DNA of 64,000 nt from contig NZ_FNFV01000008.1 in assembly GCF_900102905.1 (NCBI RefSeq), positions 1-64,000 of the forward strand. Reading direction: 5' to 3'. The translations under genes were made by a program, and so were the position numbers. This document shows positions 1 to 7,091 of this stretch, piece by piece. Position 1 is the stretch's first letter; each line of letters opens with the position of its first letter. The stretch comes from Meinhardsimonia xiamenensis. Its GTDB lineage: Bacteria > Pseudomonadota > Alphaproteobacteria > Rhodobacterales > Rhodobacteraceae. The notes under the pieces were generated by a model that saw only the letters and a program-made list of their open reading frames with translations, had not been told where the DNA came from and did not search any database.

Positions 1-262
1 AACTTGGGGATTTCTCTGCCAGGGCCTCGAAAATGCGAAGCCAGACCCCCGCCTTCGCCCACCTGTTGTAGCGATTGTAAACCGTTGTCCGCGGCCCGTA
101 GCGCTCCGGCAGGTCGCGCCACGGCGCACCGGTTCTCAGGATGTAGAAGATGCCCGAGATCACCCGCCGGTCATCAACCCGCGCCACCCCTCGCGGCTTG
201 TTCGGAAGCAGCGGCGCGATGACCGCCCACTCCGCATCGCTCACATCGTGTCTGCCCGTCAT
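1..262 (-). CDS. IS5 family transposase, N-terminal part (cut by window edge)
   Basis: The minus strand reads MTGRHDVSDAEWAVIAPLLP at the start and continues through the segments RRVISGIFYILRTGAPWRDL, PERYGPRTTVYNRYNRW and KAGVWLRIFEALAEKS up to the window edge. This is the DUF4096-type N-terminal domain found in IS5/IS427-group transposases, which carry the DDE nuclease in the C-terminal half outside this window. The start ATG at 262 is preceded by the purine-rich GGAAACGGAGGTGAGC, a good ribosome binding site. About 87 residues are visible, without frameshift. Whether the gene is intact cannot be judged here; in this IS group a second frame (orfB) often supplies the catalytic part by frameshifting. 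Confidence 0.9.
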   Translation of the reverse strand, partial: MTGRHDVSDAEWAVIAPLLPNKPRGVARVDDRRVISGIFYILRTGAPWRDLPERYGPRTTVYNRYNRWAKAGVWLRIFEALAEKSPS

Positions 263-331
263 GCTCACCTCCGTTTCCGGAAGTGAATCATCACACCGCC
301 AAAAACGGAATCCCATTTATGGGTTCACGAC
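1..331 (-). mobile_element. Left-truncated view of an IS5-family insertion sequence (5' end of the element)
   Basis: The transposase start lies at 262 and the stretch 263-331 looks like the terminal non-coding part of the element. Reading inward from the outer edge it begins GGTCGTGAACCCATAAATGGG-like sequence, containing the small palindrome CCCATAAATGGG. The boundary is inferred from where the mnhG reading frame ends (332) and from the TA/CTAG context that IS427-group IS5 elements commonly target. The other end lies outside the window, so the inverted repeat and target duplication cannot be checked. Confidence 0.65.
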
Positions 332-709
332 CTAGTTCCCGGAGCCTTCGCCCTGCCCGGCCGCCTCATAGCCCGCCCAGCCCGTCGCCCGCCCCGTCGG
401 CGGCAGTTCCTCCGGTTGCACATGATGCAGCATGTGGGTCTTGGCGATGAAATTTGCCGAGACCGGCGCAGTGATGAACAGGAATACCGAGATCATCAGT
501 TCATGAAAGCTTACCTGTCCATGCGTCAGGGCGAAGTAGAGCATCGAGGCCAGCAAGGCGCCGCCCACGCCCAGCGTCGTCGCCTTGGTCGGGGCATGGA
601 GGCGCTGCAACGTGTCCCTCAACCGGACAAGGCCCCAGGAACCGACGAGCCCGAAGAGGCCGGAGATCACCAGAAGCGCCGAGATCGCGACTTCGGAAAG
701 CTGTGACAT
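332..709 (-). CDS. mnhG: Na+/H+ antiporter subunit G
   Basis: MnhG/MrpG/PhaG is a small integral membrane subunit of the multisubunit Mrp cation/proton antiporter. The 125-residue product has about three membrane segments (roughly residues 8-28, 45-63, 70-90), with the family-typical LRLRDTLQRLHAPTKATTLG-like loop after the first helix. It is the last gene of the mnhAB-C-D-E-F-G operon and starts 10 nt after mnhF ends. The C-terminal tail (GYEAAGQGEGSGN) is polar and ends at a TAG lying exactly where the IS element begins, so the stop codon may have been formed by the insertion and the natural tail may have been slightly different. The conserved part of the protein is complete. Confidence 0.93.
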   Translation of the reverse strand: MSQLSEVAISALLVISGLFGLVGSWGLVRLRDTLQRLHAPTKATTLGVGGALLASMLYFALTHGQVSFHELMISVFLFITAPVSANFIAKTHMLHHVQPEELPPTGRATGWAGYEAAGQGEGSGN

Positions 710-719
710 GGGCCCCCTC

Positions 720-989
720 CTACTCGATGATGTTGCCGCGCAGGATGAAGCGGCAATAGGCGACGGTGGACACGAAACCGACCATGGCGATCAGCATCGA
801 CACTTCGAAGAAGGTCTGGCTGTCGATCCAGATGCCGTAGAGGACGATCAACGCGATGACGTTGATCACCATGGTGTCGAGCGCGAGGATCCTGTCCGCG
901 GCGCGCGGACCGCGCACGAGTCGATAGAGGTTCAGCAAGAGCCCCAGCGTGAAGCATCCCGTGGCGAAGGCAAGCGCAAGCGTGATCAT
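720..989 (-). CDS. mnhF: Na+/H+ antiporter subunit F
   Basis: MnhF/MrpF is an 89-residue membrane subunit of the Mrp antiporter, at the usual family length. Three hydrophobic segments are visible (about 3-23, 35-52, 58-80), with the family-typical LVRGPRAADRILALDTM loop between the first two. The start ATG overlaps the mnhE stop by 4 nt (ATGA), pointing to translational coupling. In the complex it accompanies subunits C, E and G, which are needed for activity and assembly beside the proton-pumping A and D subunits. Confidence 0.95.
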   Translation of the reverse strand: MITLALAFATGCFTLGLLLNLYRLVRGPRAADRILALDTMVINVIALIVLYGIWIDSQTFFEVSMLIAMVGFVSTVAYCRFILRGNIIE

Positions 990-1477
990 TCGAATATCTC
1001 CTTCAGCCGTCGTTCATACCGGGCCTTGATCTGATCGCGGACGCCGTCCGGGTCGCCGGTGTCGAGGCAATGCACGAGTATGGCGCGACCGTCTGCCGAC
1101 AGCATTGCCGAAACGGTTCCGGGGGTCATGGTGATCGTTCCGGCCAGAACGGTGATCGCCTCGGGCGTGGTGATATCGAGAGGAACGGCGATCCAGTGCG
1201 TCCTGATCCGGTCGAGGCGGCGGAAGAGGATTATGCCGGCCACCACGACATTGGCAACGATGATGTCCCAGATGACCACCACCGCATATTCGATGATGCG
1301 CACGGGGCGTCGCAGTCGTGGCCGATCGGGCCAGTAGGGCGCGGTGACGACCGGAATGATGAGGCCGAGGACGAGGCCGAGCACCACGCTGCCCACCGTC
1401 ACCGTGTTCACCAGGAGCTGCCAGGTGACCGCGAGCGTCAGGGTCAGGAGCGGGTGCGGGAGGATGCGGCGCAGCAT
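986..1477 (-). CDS. mnhE: Na+/H+ antiporter subunit E
   Basis: MnhE/MrpE (PF01899 type) is 163 residues long with two or three membrane helices at the N-terminus (about 8-50 and 60-80). The C-terminal cytoplasmic domain contains the family-typical PEAITVLAGTITMTPGTVSA stretch and an LVHCLDTGDPDG segment near the end. It follows mnhD with a 4-nt gap and overlaps mnhF by 4 nt. Subunit E is considered important for assembly of the Mrp complex in the cytoplasmic membrane. The length is normal and nothing is missing. Confidence 0.95.
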   Translation of the reverse strand: MLRRILPHPLLTLTLAVTWQLLVNTVTVGSVVLGLVLGLIIPVVTAPYWPDRPRLRRPVRIIEYAVVVIWDIIVANVVVAGIILFRRLDRIRTHWIAVPLDITTPEAITVLAGTITMTPGTVSAMLSADGRAILVHCLDTGDPDGVRDQIKARYERRLKEIFE

Positions 1478-1481
1478 CGGT

Positions 1482-3020
1482 TCAGCTCCCTCCGGCGGCG
1501 CGGCTCAGCACCGCCTCGATGTAATCGGCCGGATCGTGCAACTGGGCCGCGGCCTGTTCGAGATACGCGGTCGCCGGCCCGGCAAGCACGGTGAGTGTCA
1601 GGAAAGCCGCCATGATCGCACCGATCGCGGCAAGGGCGAGGCCCGGTGCCCTCGGGCGCGCCTCGCCCCCTGCCCCGGCGCCCGTGCCGACAAGCTCCGT
1701 CGATTTCCAGAAGATCACGCTCCCGGCCCGCGCAAAGCCCACGATCGTCAGCAGCGACGTCAGCAGGATCGCGGTCCAGAGCAGCACGGCGTGATCGGAG
1801 GGCCGCACCGCATCGAGGATCAGAAGCTTGCCGAGGAAGCCCGAAAGGGGAGGCATGCCGGTCATGGCAATCGCCCCGGCAAAGAACAGCGCGGCCAGAA
1901 GCCCGTTCTGGGCCGCCGGAGGCGCCGTGACAAGGCGATCAGCCGCCTCGCCCCGCTGGCTGACCACGAGATCGGCCACCAGAAACAGCGCCGCCGCGGC
2001 AAAGGTGGAATGGACAAGGTAGAAGAGGGCCGCAACCGTGGTTTCGGGCGCAAAACCCGCAAGCGCGATGAACAGCGTGCCCATCGAGCCGAGCACCGAG
2101 AACGAGACCAGAGGCAGAAGCCGGCGCGCGCCAAGCACGCCGAGCGCCCCGACCGCCAGCGTGACGAGCGCCATGACCATCAGGGTGCCGGCCGGCAGCG
2201 CTCCCGTCGCGGCGGTCTCGGGCGGGAAGACGATGGCGTAGACGCGCAGGACCGCATAGGCGCCGACCTTCGTCATGATGGCGAAGAGCGCCGCAACCGG
2301 TGCGGGGGCGTTGGAATAGGTCCCCGGCAGCCAGAACTGCACGGGAAACAGCGCGGCCTTCACCGCGAAGACCACCATCAGCAGCACCGCCGCAACCCGG
2401 ACCAGCGCCGAATCCTCGGCCGGTATCTCCTGCACGCGTTGGGCAAGGTCGGCGATGTTGAGCGTGCCGGTCGTCGCATAGATCGTGCCGAGGGCGAAGA
2501 GGAACAGAGTCGAGCCGGCGAGGTTCATGATGACATACTGCAGGCCGGCGCGCAGCCTGTCCTTGCCCCCGCCATGGATCATGAGCCCGTAGGAGGCGAT
2601 GAGCAGAACCTCGAAGAACACGAACAGGTTGAAGATGTCGCCGGTCACGAAGGCGCCGCAGATACCCATCAGCTGGAACTGGAACAGGGCATGAAAGTGC
2701 TGCCCGCGCCTGTCCCAGCCGGTGCCGATGGCGTAGGCCAGCACGATCATCCCGAGCACCGCGGTCAGCAGCACCATCATTGCCGAGAGCCGGTCGAGCA
2801 CAAGCACGATGCCGAACGGCGCGGGCCAGTTGCCGAGCTCGTAGACATGGGTCTGCCCGCCCGCAGCCATCAGGGTCAACCCAACCGCAACCGCCGCGAG
2901 CGCCGCGGTGCCGGCCGTGGAGAAGCTGCGCGCCAGCACGATGTCATGGCGCATGACAAAGGCGATGAGCGGTGCCAGCAGCGCCGGCAGCACGACCGGA
3001 ACGATGATCCAGTGGTTCAT
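1482..3020 (-). CDS. mnhD: Na+/H+ antiporter subunit D (complex I ND2/ND5-like)
   Basis: This 512-residue protein belongs to the proton-conducting membrane transporter family shared with NuoL/M/N of complex I. It has about 14 hydrophobic segments. The conserved antiporter-like core is seen at GDIFNLFVFFEVLLIASYGL (with the conserved Glu in helix 5) and AVKAALFPVQFWLPGTYSNA (with the conserved Lys of helix 7). In Mrp, subunits A and D carry the ion channels. It overlaps mnhC by 4 nt. It is clearly mnhD, not nuoN, because of the surrounding mnhC, mnhE, mnhF and mnhG. Confidence 0.95.
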   Translation of the reverse strand: MNHWIIVPVVLPALLAPLIAFVMRHDIVLARSFSTAGTAALAAVAVGLTLMAAGGQTHVYELGNWPAPFGIVLVLDRLSAMMVLLTAVLGMIVLAYAIGTGWDRRGQHFHALFQFQLMGICGAFVTGDIFNLFVFFEVLLIASYGLMIHGGGKDRLRAGLQYVIMNLAGSTLFLFALGTIYATTGTLNIADLAQRVQEIPAEDSALVRVAAVLLMVVFAVKAALFPVQFWLPGTYSNAPAPVAALFAIMTKVGAYAVLRVYAIVFPPETAATGALPAGTLMVMALVTLAVGALGVLGARRLLPLVSFSVLGSMGTLFIALAGFAPETTVAALFYLVHSTFAAAALFLVADLVVSQRGEAADRLVTAPPAAQNGLLAALFFAGAIAMTGMPPLSGFLGKLLILDAVRPSDHAVLLWTAILLTSLLTIVGFARAGSVIFWKSTELVGTGAGAGGEARPRAPGLALAAIGAIMAAFLTLTVLAGPATAYLEQAAAQLHDPADYIEAVLSRAAGGS

Positions 3021-3445
3021 TGCCGCTCCTCCACCCGGCCCGGTGCGCGGTCCGGTCCCGCCTCCGCGCGCCCCTCCGGACCAGGGGCCGGGCTGCCTGC
3101 CGGCTCCGGGTTGGCGCCTTCATCGGAAGGCATGTTCACGCGGTCGTCGTCGGCCTCGAGATAGGCTCCGAGCGAGAGCATCACCAGAACCGCCGTCATC
3201 CCGAACGAGATCACGATGGCGGTCAGCACCAGCGCCTGGGGAAGCGGGTCGGTGTAGCCCGGGGCCGATTTCGCGAGAATCGGCGGAAGGCCCGTGGCCA
3301 GCCGACCCGACGAGAAGACGAAGATGTTCACCGCGTAGCTGAGCAGCGCAAGCCCGAGGATCACCGGAAACGACCGCAGCCGGAGCAGCAGATACACCCC
3401 GCCCGCGGTCAGCACGCCGATGGAGCTTGCAACGATGAGTTCCAT
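3017..3445 (-). CDS. mnhC: Na+/H+ antiporter subunit C (NuoK-like)
   Basis: MnhC is the NuoK-like subunit with three membrane helices (about residues 3-22, 27-47, 68-92), including the LALLSYAVNIFVFSSGRL segment and the PQALVLTAIVISFG segment. I chose the ATG at 3445 (MELIVASSIGVLTAGG), which gives 142 residues and lies 1 nt before the end of the upstream gene. An upstream in-frame ATG at 3493 would add 16 basic residues overlapping mnhA and is unlikely. The C-terminal 40 residues are acidic, Pro/Gly-rich and probably disordered in the cytoplasm. Confidence 0.93.
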   Translation of the reverse strand: MELIVASSIGVLTAGGVYLLLRLRSFPVILGLALLSYAVNIFVFSSGRLATGLPPILAKSAPGYTDPLPQALVLTAIVISFGMTAVLVMLSLGAYLEADDDRVNMPSDEGANPEPAGSPAPGPEGRAEAGPDRAPGRVEERQ

Positions 3446-3446
3446 G

Positions 3447-6311
3447 TCAGCTCTCTTCCTTCTCGCCGTCCGCCGCGCGCCGCGACGGGTCAACGTCCAT
3501 CGGCTCGATGTTGATCGTCTCGCCGGCGACGCGGGCCATGCGCGACAGGCTGTAGAGCATCAGCATCACCGCACCGAGAACGGTCAGGAACACGCCAAGG
3601 TCGAAGATCATGGCGGTGGCAAGTTCGAATTCCTCGATGGGCGGGATGGTGAAGTATCCGTAGCTTGAGGTCAGGAAGGGACGACCGGCCAGCCATGATC
3701 CCACTCCCGCCGCACCGGCGATGACCACGCCGGTGCCGATGAGCGCGTGATATTCGATGCGCTGCCGCTCCTGCGCCCACAGAAAGCCCGAAGCCATGTA
3801 CTGCATGAGGAAGGCGATGGCGACGACGAGGCCAGCCACGAACCCGCCGCCGGGCTGGTTGTGGCCGCGCAGAAACAGGTAGACGCCCACCATGATCGCG
3901 ATCGGCATCATCACCCGCGTCGCGACCACCATCATCATCGGGTGCCGGTCGCGGCTGCGCGGCGTCGTGTCGCGCCAGTTGCGCAGCCTCCGCCCCGCCG
4001 CGCCGGAGAGAAGCGACATCAGCAGCGCATAGATCGTCAACCCGGCAATCCCGAGAACGATGATCTCGCCATAGGTGTCGTATCCGCGGAAGTCGACGAG
4101 GATCACGTTCACGACGTTGGTCCCGCCGCCACCGGTCTTGGAATTGGCAAGGTGATACTCCGAGATCGAGCTGAAGTCGCGGGTCAGGAACGCATAGGCG
4201 AGCGCCGCGACCCCGATCCCGGCACAGACGGCGATGCCCGCGTCCCGCAGGCGCTGCGCCGGGCTGCTTTCGGCGGGCGTGTGCCGCGGGAGGAAGTTCA
4301 GCGCCAGCAGCAGGAGCAGGGTGGTCACGGTCTCGACCGAGATCTGGGTCAGGGCCAGATCGGGCGCCGACAGATACACGAAACCGGCCGAGACCGTCAG
4401 CCCGATCACGCCGATCATGATGAGGGCGAGAAAGCGCGTGCGATGAACGGAGATCACGCCGAGCGTGGCCACGATCAGCAGCACGAAGCCCGCGGCCACC
4501 GTCGGCGGAATGGGAAGCGGCGGCCGGCTGCCCGGCACATGCGCGCCACCGGCCCACGCCAGCACGCCCAGCACGAGCGCGAAGGCGGCGAACCAGGCCA
4601 GGTAGGTGCTGATCGCGCCGCCATGCAGCGCGCGCGTCACCCTGTCGGCGCCGGCGACGCACGCCGCGACGGTCGCATCAAAGATGGCCTTCGCCTCGGG
4701 CCGGCGCGCGGCCGCCCATGCGCGCAGCAGCGGCCCGTGCTGCCACAGGAGAATGACCCCGCCGATCACCGCGATCACCGACAGCACAAGCGCCGGATTG
4801 ACGCCGTGCCAAAGCTTTAGCGAGTAGTAGGGCAACGCGCCCTTGACAACCGCGCCACCGGCAATGGCGACGAGGTCGCCGACGAGCGCGCTTGGCATGA
4901 GCCCGATCAGCACAACGAGAAGGGCCAGGAGCGCGGGGCCCGCCCACATGCCCGGAACGGGATCATGCGGCCTGCGCGGGTAGTCCTCGCGCACCGGGCC
5001 CAGAAAGACGTGGACGAACAGGCGCAGCGAATAGGCCACCGAAAACACCGCCGCCACCGTTGTCAGCGCCGGGATGATCCACCCGTTGCCCTGCCATGCG
5101 GCGTGCGCGGCCGCATCAAGCGTCATCTCCTTTGAGATGAAGCCGTTGAAGGGCGGCAGCCCGGCCATCGACAGCGCGGCGACGAGGGCGATCAGCGCCG
5201 TAACCGGCATCAGCCGCGCAAGCCCCCCGAGCCGGCTGATGTCGCGCGTGCCCGTCTCGTGGTCCACGATGCCGGCAACCATGAACAGGGCGGCCTTGAA
5301 GGTCAGGTGGTTGATGATGTGAAAGACCGCGACAACGGCGGCGAAGGGCGTGCCGAGGCCAAGGAGAAAGGTCAGAAGGCCCAGGTGGCTGACCGTCGAG
5401 TAGGCGAGCAGTGCCTTGAGGTCGTTCTTGAACAGCGCGATCACCGCGCCGACGACCATGGTGACGAGCCCGGTTGTCGCGACGATGTAGAACCACTCCG
5501 GCGTGCCGGACAGCACCGGCCAGAGGCGCGCCAGAAGAAAGACGCCCGCCTTCACCATCGTGGCCGAATGCAGGTAGGCCGAGACCGGCGTAGGCGCCGC
5601 CATCGCGTGCGGCAACCAGAAGTGAAACGGAAATTGCGCCGACTTCGTGAACGCACCGAGAAGGATCAGCAGCAGCGCCGGCAGATAGAGCGCCGAGGAG
5701 CGTATCTCCTCGCCCCGCGTGAGAATCACGCTCAGCTCGTAGCTGCCCGCGATGTCGCCGAGCAACAGGCCCCCGGCGAGCAGGGCCAGCCCCCCCAGGC
5801 CGGTCACGGTCAGCGCCATGCGCGCGCCTTGCCGGCCCTCGGGCAGATGCGTCCAGTAGCCGATGAGCAGGAAGGAGGAGAGCGAGGTCAGCTCCCAGAA
5901 GATCAGCATCAGCAGGATGTTGTCGGAGAGCACGATGCCCAGCATCGCGCCCTGGAACAGAAGCAGGTAGGTGTAGAACCGCCCGACCGGATCGTCGCCG
6001 GACAGATAGAAGCGCGCGTAGATGATGATCAGCGCGCCGACACCGAGGATCATTCCCGCAAAGAGCAGGCCGAGCCCGTCAAGCATGAGGCTGGCGTCGA
6101 GGCCGAGCGCGGGAAGCCACTCGATGCGTGCCGTAATCACCTCGCCCGCGAGCACCGAGGGTGCCAGCAGGCCCAGAAGCACGAGTGCAAGCAACGTTGG
6201 CGCCAGCGCGAAGGCGGCGCAGACGGTGCGGCCCGCGCGAATCGTCACCCCGGGAATCAGCGCGCCGAGAAACGGTAGCGCCGCGATCAGGAAGAGAAAC
6301 GTCGAATGCAA
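3447..6311 (-). CDS. mnhA: Na+/H+ antiporter subunit A fused to subunit B (group 2 Mrp)
   Basis: This 954-residue protein is the large Mrp subunit. The N-terminal ~500 residues are NuoL-like (FWELTSLSSFLLIGYWTHL, SAQFPFHFWLPHAMAAPTPV, HIINHLTFKAALFMVAGI). The middle contains the MrpA-specific C-terminal domain. From about residue 800 there is a complete MrpB domain (RVMMPIAIMVGVYLFLRGHN, QPGGGFVAGLVVAIAFLMQY). A separate mnhB is absent, so this is the six-gene group 2 arrangement. It is the first gene of the operon. The complex exports Na+ (or K+) in exchange for H+ and supports salt and alkaline pH tolerance. Confidence 0.96.
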   Translation of the reverse strand: MHSTFLFLIAALPFLGALIPGVTIRAGRTVCAAFALAPTLLALVLLGLLAPSVLAGEVITARIEWLPALGLDASLMLDGLGLLFAGMILGVGALIIIYARFYLSGDDPVGRFYTYLLLFQGAMLGIVLSDNILLMLIFWELTSLSSFLLIGYWTHLPEGRQGARMALTVTGLGGLALLAGGLLLGDIAGSYELSVILTRGEEIRSSALYLPALLLILLGAFTKSAQFPFHFWLPHAMAAPTPVSAYLHSATMVKAGVFLLARLWPVLSGTPEWFYIVATTGLVTMVVGAVIALFKNDLKALLAYSTVSHLGLLTFLLGLGTPFAAVVAVFHIINHLTFKAALFMVAGIVDHETGTRDISRLGGLARLMPVTALIALVAALSMAGLPPFNGFISKEMTLDAAAHAAWQGNGWIIPALTTVAAVFSVAYSLRLFVHVFLGPVREDYPRRPHDPVPGMWAGPALLALLVVLIGLMPSALVGDLVAIAGGAVVKGALPYYSLKLWHGVNPALVLSVIAVIGGVILLWQHGPLLRAWAAARRPEAKAIFDATVAACVAGADRVTRALHGGAISTYLAWFAAFALVLGVLAWAGGAHVPGSRPPLPIPPTVAAGFVLLIVATLGVISVHRTRFLALIMIGVIGLTVSAGFVYLSAPDLALTQISVETVTTLLLLLALNFLPRHTPAESSPAQRLRDAGIAVCAGIGVAALAYAFLTRDFSSISEYHLANSKTGGGGTNVVNVILVDFRGYDTYGEIIVLGIAGLTIYALLMSLLSGAAGRRLRNWRDTTPRSRDRHPMMMVVATRVMMPIAIMVGVYLFLRGHNQPGGGFVAGLVVAIAFLMQYMASGFLWAQERQRIEYHALIGTGVVIAGAAGVGSWLAGRPFLTSSYGYFTIPPIEEFELATAMIFDLGVFLTVLGAVMLMLYSLSRMARVAGETINIEPMDVDPSRRAADGEKEES

Positions 6312-6598
6312 GCCTGCCCCCGTTCGCCCTGCGCATCGCGCCCCGAAACCGGGTGCGCGGGCCGTGCCGTTGCAGCCCGTGGCCGGCCGTGGCCGTATTT
6401 AAATGCTCAGGCGCGCGCGGCCAAGTCCTGATGGCATCGCGCCGGCGGCGAGGTCGGCAGGCATGACCGCTTGGCCTATGCCTGTGGGCGCGCCGCGCGC
6501 CGACGCACGGACCCGGCCGCGCGGCGGGCCGTGCCGGCGGGACGGCGACGCCCCGCCGCGCCGGACGCCGCCTGCTCTCGCCGTTCAGCGCGAGCGGC
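6312..6598. other. Non-coding gap between usg and the mnh operon
   Basis: No gene is convincing here. The only AT-rich island is the palindromic ATTTAAAT near 6398, about 85 bp upstream of mnhA, which could lie in the mnh promoter on the minus strand, but no clear -35/-10 pair can be defined. The rest is very GC-rich with short palindromic runs such as GCGCGCCGCGCGC near 6488, possibly 3' structure of the usg transcript. Confidence 0.5.
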
Positions 6599-6871
6599 TC
6601 AGTGCAGGATGAACTCGCCGGTCACGTTGCGCCACTCGCCGGGTGCGATCAGCTTGCGATGAGTGAAGCGGACCGAATGCAGGGGCCCCTCGATTTCCTT
6701 CTGCCAGAATTCGATGAAGCGGAACAGGCGAGGATGGTCCGGCGCCAGGTCGTAGTCCTGCCAGACGAAGCTGTTGAGGACGTGCGGGTAGTCGGGCAGA
6801 TGATAGAACATCTCCGCCGTCGTCAGCCCATAGCCCTTCAGCAACAGCTCGGTTTCCGACATTTCCGCCAT
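6599..6871 (-). CDS. usg: Usg family protein
   Basis: This 90-residue acidic/aromatic protein belongs to the Usg (trpF-linked) family, widespread in alphaproteobacteria and of unknown function. Typical family features are LLLKGYGLTTAEMFYHLPDY near the start, FVWQDYDLAPDHPRL in the middle and the C-terminal SVRFTHRKLIAPGEWRNVTG. The ATG at 6871 is preceded by GGAGGCAATCG, a strong ribosome binding site; an upstream extension to 7057 lacks family sequence. The gene is divergent from gyrA. The family name reflects genetic linkage in other species, not a known role. Confidence 0.85.
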   Translation of the reverse strand: MAEMSETELLLKGYGLTTAEMFYHLPDYPHVLNSFVWQDYDLAPDHPRLFRFIEFWQKEIEGPLHSVRFTHRKLIAPGEWRNVTGEFILH

Positions 6872-7018
6872 CGATTGCCTCCATGTGCTGCCTCGTCGTT
6901 TTGGAGATGATGTCACGGCGCGGATAAATTTCAATGAAAACAGCCTGTTAGCACCGGCTGCCCGATGCTGCTGCCAAGAGGGCGGCGCGGCGCGGTCGCC
7001 TGCTGGATCCGGTCGCCA

Positions 7019-7048
7019 TTGCACACCATATGGGCCAGAGGATATAGT
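7019..7048 (+). promoter_or_regulatory. Probable sigma70 promoter of gyrA
   Basis: A -35 like TTGCAC (7019-7024) and a -10 TATAGT (7043-7048) are separated by 18 bp. The predicted start of transcription near 7055 leaves about 37 nt before the GTG at 7092 but only about 10 nt before the alternative TTG at 7065. This supports the GTG start of gyrA. No transcription data are available. Confidence 0.55.
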
Positions 7049-7091
7049 CCCTCCCAACTAGATATTGAGCGAGCCAGAGGCGGCAGACAAC

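Noticed and set aside
6390-6405. ATTTAAAT palindrome as an origin or regulator site
   Set aside because: Single short palindrome without repeats or DnaA boxes nearby; only a possible part of the mnh promoter.
7065-7091. TTG at 7065 as the gyrA start
   Set aside because: No ribosome binding site, only about 10 nt from the predicted transcription start; the GTG at 7092 fits the family N-terminus better. It cannot be excluded without N-terminal data.
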